The translations under genes were made by a program, and so were the position numbers. Shown in pieces: positions 60,186-64,000 of a stretch of DNA of 64,000 nucleotides. The DNA comes from an uncultured Poribacteria bacterium (GTDB lineage Bacteria; Poribacteria; WGA-4E; WGA-3G), in NCBI GenBank assembly GCA_951812525.1, contig OX638316.1, positions 3,404,506-3,468,505 of the forward strand, given 5' to 3'. Numbering within the stretch: the stretch's first letter is position 1; every line of letters starts with the position of its first letter. The notes beneath the pieces are model-generated. The model was given only the letters and a program-made list of their open reading frames with translations, was not told where the DNA came from and did not search any database.

Positions 60186-62438
60186 ATGAGATCCGAAAAC
60201 TCCGAAAACAATGTAAATCCACAACAACCAGCACTTACTGGGGCAACTATTCTCGCAATTATCAGTGTCGTACTCACTGCCGGGTGGATAGCTTTCGCCT
60301 ACTACAAAGGCAGCACCAGCGATAGCAATCGGATACTCTTATTACACCCTGTAGTACCTATACTGCTGATTGTGCTGCTCACACGAGTCTATCGTTGGAT
60401 CGAAATAAAAAGCATTATCATCTTAGAGATTTTGGCGATAGCTGGATGGCTGTTTGTTCGCCTATTAGGTGCGTTGAGCCCTTTCATTTTGGGGTTCTGT
60501 TTCGCTTATGTTTTTAGATTTCTCTGGAACGCACTTCCCTTCAAAAAAGAATATCAACGTGGTGTCGCTACCGTGTTAATTCTGGTTGTCTGTGGAGGCG
60601 CGCTTTTTTACACCGGTAGGCAGGTGAGCCAACAAGCTAGGCAGATGGGCAGTGGTTTAATGAAGTTTTATTATGAAACCGTTCTACCTTATGTCAATGG
60701 CGAAACCTTTAACGCAATCGCTATCGGTGTTAATCCCCCGGTTGTCAGAGACACAATCGCAACGCCCGATAGCGGAGAAAAACAACAGACAGAAACCTTC
60801 TATATCGCCACCAACCACGGAGTTTACAGAATTCAAGCGGACGCGGAAGGGACACGCTCCCGCGTTGGTATCACAACCGGTGCGCTTCTCGGTAAACGGA
60901 TAAAAACACTTACGACGAGTAGAAACGTTATCTACGCCGGCACTCAAAAGGGATTGTACAGATACTATAAGGTCCTGCCTGCCAGTGGTGTCGAGATAGT
61001 CACTGCCGATGGGAGCATTCGGAGAATTCAGTCGCAAGTCTGGCACAAGGTAGAAGGGACCCCTTTTGATACCACATCCGTTCAAGCCGTTAGCACGCCG
61101 CACTGGAACAGCTCCCAAATCTACGTCGGAACTCAAGCAGGACTTTACACGAGCAAAGATGCTGGTCGAACGTGGAATGAGGTCTCACCTACTATTTACG
61201 GTGAAAGATCTATTGTTAGTATCACTTCCATTGAAGATACCAATGGTAATAGAATAACCTATGTTGCTAGCACAGCCCAGGATGATTCGGAGCCTCTAGA
61301 GCCTTTAACAACGACAGTACATTGGTATCTTGAAGGTTCTTCCCTTGGATGGGACCCACTCCCCCCGGTGACACAAACGGTTTACGCACTTACAGGTGCG
61401 GAAACAACGCCTCGAGATGCGGTGGATAACTCCCAAGTCTCTGATATTGAACTATACGCCGGAACTCCTGATGGGCTTTATGCCTGGAATCGTCTTAACA
61501 ATTGGCAGAAAGAAGAAGTGACAACAGAAATTATGCTATTGGCAACTGCGCCTTCAGGGCTATATGCCGGGGATCGCACCGTTATTCGGTATCGTATCAA
61601 TTCGACATCTGGATGGAGACCGTTTACTATAAATAAGATAGGTATTACCCACACCTATAGGGATGAACCGATCGTTAAACAGATTCAGACATATCTTACC
61701 GAGCGGATACCTGCAATTGCCCAGACCGGTGGGGAAGCGGTCAGGTGGGTTTCAAAATTCGTGGGATCTATTGCTTATGGATTCGGGGGATTCTTGGTAA
61801 CACTATTGCTTTCATTTGTTGTGTTTGTCTATGCAAATCAATCGTTTGACAACTACTTCCGCAGTTTTATCTCACTATTACCCGAGCACCGTCGCGATAC
61901 CGTTAAAAGTTATCTGCGCGAAATTGATAAGAATCTCCAACAGTTCCTGAAAGGACAAGTCACGGTTATCGCTATTATTTCAGCGATCTCCTGTATTGCC
62001 TATAGTATCATCAGTGTCCCGTTCGCATTAGTTGTTGGTTTACTTGCAGGTCTCTGTAATGCTATACCGACCTTTGGTCCCTTCATTGGTGGTGGTTTCG
62101 CTTTTCTCGCGATGCTGATGGGATTGGCAGCTGGAGATTTCGGGGTCGTCGATTTTCTTATTCGCTCCGCAGTTGTGGTGGGAGTTGCACTCGGTGTTCA
62201 AACACTTGACAACTCGCTGGTTTCACCTAAGGTCATGAGCGATGCTGTTGATGTGGATCCCTTGCTTATTATGTTTGGTGTCATTGTCGGGGCAACTGTG
62301 CTCGGTTTTTGGGGTGTATTGCTTGCAATTCCTATTATTGTTGTGATAAAATCCATTATCGCTGTTTCGCGGACGTTAGCAGCCGATCAAAATGTGGAAA
62401 GCACGTCTGCAAAGACGAATCCCTTGGAGGAAAACTAA
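60186..62438 (+). CDS. AI-2E family permease with inserted beta-propeller
   Basis: A 750-residue membrane protein. N-terminal helices (residues 15-155) and the C-terminal block (about 535-735: FLVTLLLSFVVFVYA, FLKGQVTVIAIIS, PTFGPFIGGGF, SPKVMSD, GVLLAIP) are the AI-2E/PerM family. Between them, about 300 residues (about 185-490) form repeated YAGT-type blades (YIATNHGVYRI, YAGTQKGLYRY, YVGTQAGLYTSKDAGRTWNEV, YAGTPDGLYAW) like sortilin/YCF48 beta-propellers. Ordinary members are 340-400 residues. ATG 60186 is chosen over a TTG two codons earlier; neither has a ribosome site. Family roles include Na+/H+ exchange and autoinducer export. It overlaps der by one base. Confidence 0.88.
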   Translation: MRSENSENNVNPQQPALTGATILAIISVVLTAGWIAFAYYKGSTSDSNRILLLHPVVPILLIVLLTRVYRWIEIKSIIILEILAIAGWLFVRLLGALSPFILGFCFAYVFRFLWNALPFKKEYQRGVATVLILVVCGGALFYTGRQVSQQARQMGSGLMKFYYETVLPYVNGETFNAIAIGVNPPVVRDTIATPDSGEKQQTETFYIATNHGVYRIQADAEGTRSRVGITTGALLGKRIKTLTTSRNVIYAGTQKGLYRYYKVLPASGVEIVTADGSIRRIQSQVWHKVEGTPFDTTSVQAVSTPHWNSSQIYVGTQAGLYTSKDAGRTWNEVSPTIYGERSIVSITSIEDTNGNRITYVASTAQDDSEPLEPLTTTVHWYLEGSSLGWDPLPPVTQTVYALTGAETTPRDAVDNSQVSDIELYAGTPDGLYAWNRLNNWQKEEVTTEIMLLATAPSGLYAGDRTVIRYRINSTSGWRPFTINKIGITHTYRDEPIVKQIQTYLTERIPAIAQTGGEAVRWVSKFVGSIAYGFGGFLVTLLLSFVVFVYANQSFDNYFRSFISLLPEHRRDTVKSYLREIDKNLQQFLKGQVTVIAIISAISCIAYSIISVPFALVVGLLAGLCNAIPTFGPFIGGGFAFLAMLMGLAAGDFGVVDFLIRSAVVVGVALGVQTLDNSLVSPKVMSDAVDVDPLLIMFGVIVGATVLGFWGVLLAIPIIVVIKSIIAVSRTLAADQNVESTSAKTNPLEEN

Positions 62439-63862
62439 TGGAAACTGGACGTCCTATTGTCGCGATAGTCGGCAGACCTAATGTCGGAAAGTCATCGCTC
62501 TTCAATCGAATCACCGCATCAGCCCGTGTACGTCCGCAACAGACACACACCAATTTTGAAGATAATGGTAATGAAGCACCACAGCGCGACAGACCACGGC
62601 GCACCAAAAAATCACGTGCTTCACGTAAAGTTGCTGTCGTCCATGATCTTCCCGGCGTGACGCGCGATAGGAACTATGCAGACGTTGAATGGGATAGCTG
62701 CCCCTTCACCATTGTTGATACAGGTGGCTTAGACATTGATCCGGACGACAGGCTTATTGATAACGTCCAATCACAAGTGGATGCTGCTTTGATTGAGTCG
62801 TGCCTCGTCCTATTTGTCGTTGATGCACGAACTGGCGTTATGCCACACGATATGATTGTCGCTGATAAACTCAGAGCTTCTGGCAAACCCATCTTTCTCG
62901 TCGTCAACAAGGTAGATAGCGAACGGTTCCGCAATGAAGCAGCAGAATTTTATTCCCTCGGATTCTCAGAGCCGACGTGGACATCGTGTGTTCAGAACGA
63001 CGGAATTCAAGAACTTCTCGACCGAATGGTAGATGTTCTGCCGGTTACTGACGAAACACCCGATAACGCACCTACTACAATGAAAATCGCGATTGTTGGC
63101 AGACCTAATGTCGGAAAATCGTCGCTTATTAACAATCTGTTGGGTGAAGAACGGATGATCGTTGACGACCGACCCGGAACGACACGCGACGCTGTAAATA
63201 TACGCATCGTTCACGACAACATCCCCTTTGAGGTGGTTGACACTGCCGGGATGCGGCGTAAATCCGCTATTAACGACGAACTCGAATCGGTCACCGTCCA
63301 GCGGGCTATACGCAGCATCCGCCAAAGCGATATTGCTGTCTTGGTCCTTGACATAACCCAGGAAATCGCACAACAAGATAAAGCGATCGCCAACTTCATT
63401 GAACGACAGGGAAAAGCCTCGGTTTTAGTGCTGAATAAATGGGATCTCATTGAAAAGGATAACACAACGCATCCGGCGTTTATGGATAGAATCGATATTC
63501 AACTTCCGCAACTCCATTATGTTCCCCGGGTTTTTGTCTCTGCTGTTACGGGACAACGCGTTACCCATATATTGGAGGTTGCCCTTGAGGTTTATCGCGA
63601 GTATTGCACCCGCATCCCGACTCCGGAACTTAACCAGTTGCTCCTTGAATTGCGCAACGCACATCCACCCCCGCGTGTCAAGGGTGTAAGACCAGCTCTT
63701 AAATATATCACGCAGGTGGAGACCAAACCTCCTACTTTTCTCATCTTCGGACGAAATCTCCATCGGATACGTCCGCCATACGAGGCGTATCTTGTCAACA
63801 ATATCAGAGAAGAATTCGGATTCAACGGCACGCCAATACGCATTTTTTACCGCCAATCGTAA
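62438..63862 (+). CDS. der: Ribosome-assembly GTPase Der (EngA)
   Basis: A 474-residue protein with two tandem GTPase domains and a C-terminal KH-like domain. Domain one has GRPNVGKSS, DTGG and NKVD; domain two GRPNVGKSSLINNL, DTAGMRR and NKWD; the KH part includes PPRVKGVRPALKYITQ. Der acts in 50S subunit assembly. TTGGAGG lies 7 bases before the ATG, which overlaps the permease stop as TAATG. Domain one carries about 35 extra residues (28-63; charged, RPRRTKKSRASRK) between the P-loop helix and DLPGVTRDR, in the switch I region. All nucleotide motifs remain intact. Confidence 0.95.
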   Translation: METGRPIVAIVGRPNVGKSSLFNRITASARVRPQQTHTNFEDNGNEAPQRDRPRRTKKSRASRKVAVVHDLPGVTRDRNYADVEWDSCPFTIVDTGGLDIDPDDRLIDNVQSQVDAALIESCLVLFVVDARTGVMPHDMIVADKLRASGKPIFLVVNKVDSERFRNEAAEFYSLGFSEPTWTSCVQNDGIQELLDRMVDVLPVTDETPDNAPTTMKIAIVGRPNVGKSSLINNLLGEERMIVDDRPGTTRDAVNIRIVHDNIPFEVVDTAGMRRKSAINDELESVTVQRAIRSIRQSDIAVLVLDITQEIAQQDKAIANFIERQGKASVLVLNKWDLIEKDNTTHPAFMDRIDIQLPQLHYVPRVFVSAVTGQRVTHILEVALEVYREYCTRIPTPELNQLLLELRNAHPPPRVKGVRPALKYITQVETKPPTFLIFGRNLHRIRPPYEAYLVNNIREEFGFNGTPIRIFYRQS

Positions 63863-63873
63863 GGAGAGAAGCC

Positions 63874-64000
63874 TTGTCAAAATTCAATGTTTTTATTACA
63901 CGTCCTGTTCGAGAAGAAATCCATGCTAAAATAGCCGAAGAATGTGAAGTCGATATGTGGCATACGAGTGCAATTTTACCACCTATTGCTGAAAAGATTC
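63874..64000 (+). CDS. D-isomer-specific 2-hydroxyacid dehydrogenase, N-terminal fragment
   Basis: The first 42 codons of a gene that runs off the window. The TTG start is supported by AAGGAG 9 bases upstream. The translation (SKFNVFITRPVREEIHAKIA ... EEC) resembles the N-terminus of glyoxylate reductase or D-glycerate dehydrogenase (VFITRP...I). NAD-binding motifs lie beyond the edge. It follows der by 11 bp and may be in the same transcript. Confidence 0.7.
   Translation, partial: MSKFNVFITRPVREEIHAKIAEECEVDMWHTSAILPPIAEKI

Noticed and set aside
62309-62437. Longer Der reading frame
   Set aside because: The extra 43 residues overlap the permease in another frame; TTGGAGG and homology place the start at 62438.

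Overview
The window reads as bacterial chromosome from an uncultivated lineage of the Candidatus Poribacteria type. This is an inference from recognisable habits, not a database result: secreted proteins ending in a conserved NPFNPETWIPYQ...SGIYFYTL sorting module, phytanoyl-CoA dioxygenase, sugar-phosphate isomerase and Gfo/Idh genes, TRAP lipoproteins, DUF6785-type membrane proteins, and intergenic DNA crowded with short palindromic repeats built on GTAGGAGCGATC...GATCGCGAC. No rRNA, tRNA, transposase or CRISPR array was recognised.

Layout. 1-9.4 kb: the end of a GcvT/YgfZ-like gene, a two-gene TRAP transporter fragment (TatT lipoprotein and TatP/DctP binding protein), a corrinoid C1 cluster (corrinoid protein, ferredoxin-ASKHA activator, zinc homocysteine methyltransferase), two tandem DUF402 paralogues and a DegT aminotransferase. 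9.5-26.5 kb: envelope and surface genes, including a DUF4097 adhesin-like protein, a tightly coupled trio on the minus strand (BatA/vWA, BamA-like, DUF6785), a transglutaminase, a methyltransferase/MDR pair, a TPR-PD40 lipoprotein, two small membrane proteins and a DUF5916 outer-membrane protein. 26.9-36.6 kb: small-molecule metabolism (PhyH, sugar-phosphate isomerase, MazG, uronate isomerase, HpcH/HpaI, Gfo/Idh) and the gap-tpiA-secG cluster, with a BrnT-like/TIR gene pair embedded.

36.6-45.1 kb looks like an accessory island. A 1.9 kb gene-poor, AT-rich, repeat-rich stretch with one perfect promoter leads into a probable conflict locus: a TIR-TPR protein fused to a TaqI-type target-recognition domain but without a methyltransferase, overlapping by 4 nt an SMC/RecF-like ATPase with a possible HEPN-like tail, then a 73-residue protein. 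TrmJ and a PIN protein fused to a small antitoxin-like tail follow. The TIR/TRD/ATPase locus is my best candidate for an undescribed system.

45.1-64 kb: a fused MFS-spermidine synthase-TPR protein, aspS, two large secreted LRR proteins (one also with haem-binding, cohesin-like and dockerin modules), a dicarboxylate symporter, an AI-2E permease, der, and the start of a 2-hydroxyacid dehydrogenase. Four of these otherwise conserved proteins (AspRS, Der, the symporter, the AI-2E permease) carry lineage-specific internal insertions.

Control signals are visible. Several sigma70-like promoters have exact 17-bp spacers, and three lie 6-7 bp before a start codon, suggesting leaderless mRNAs. One good sigma54-type element precedes an LRR gene. 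The palindromic repeats keep their flanks while their stem arms covary, and two repeat palindromes have been opened by insertions in the loop.
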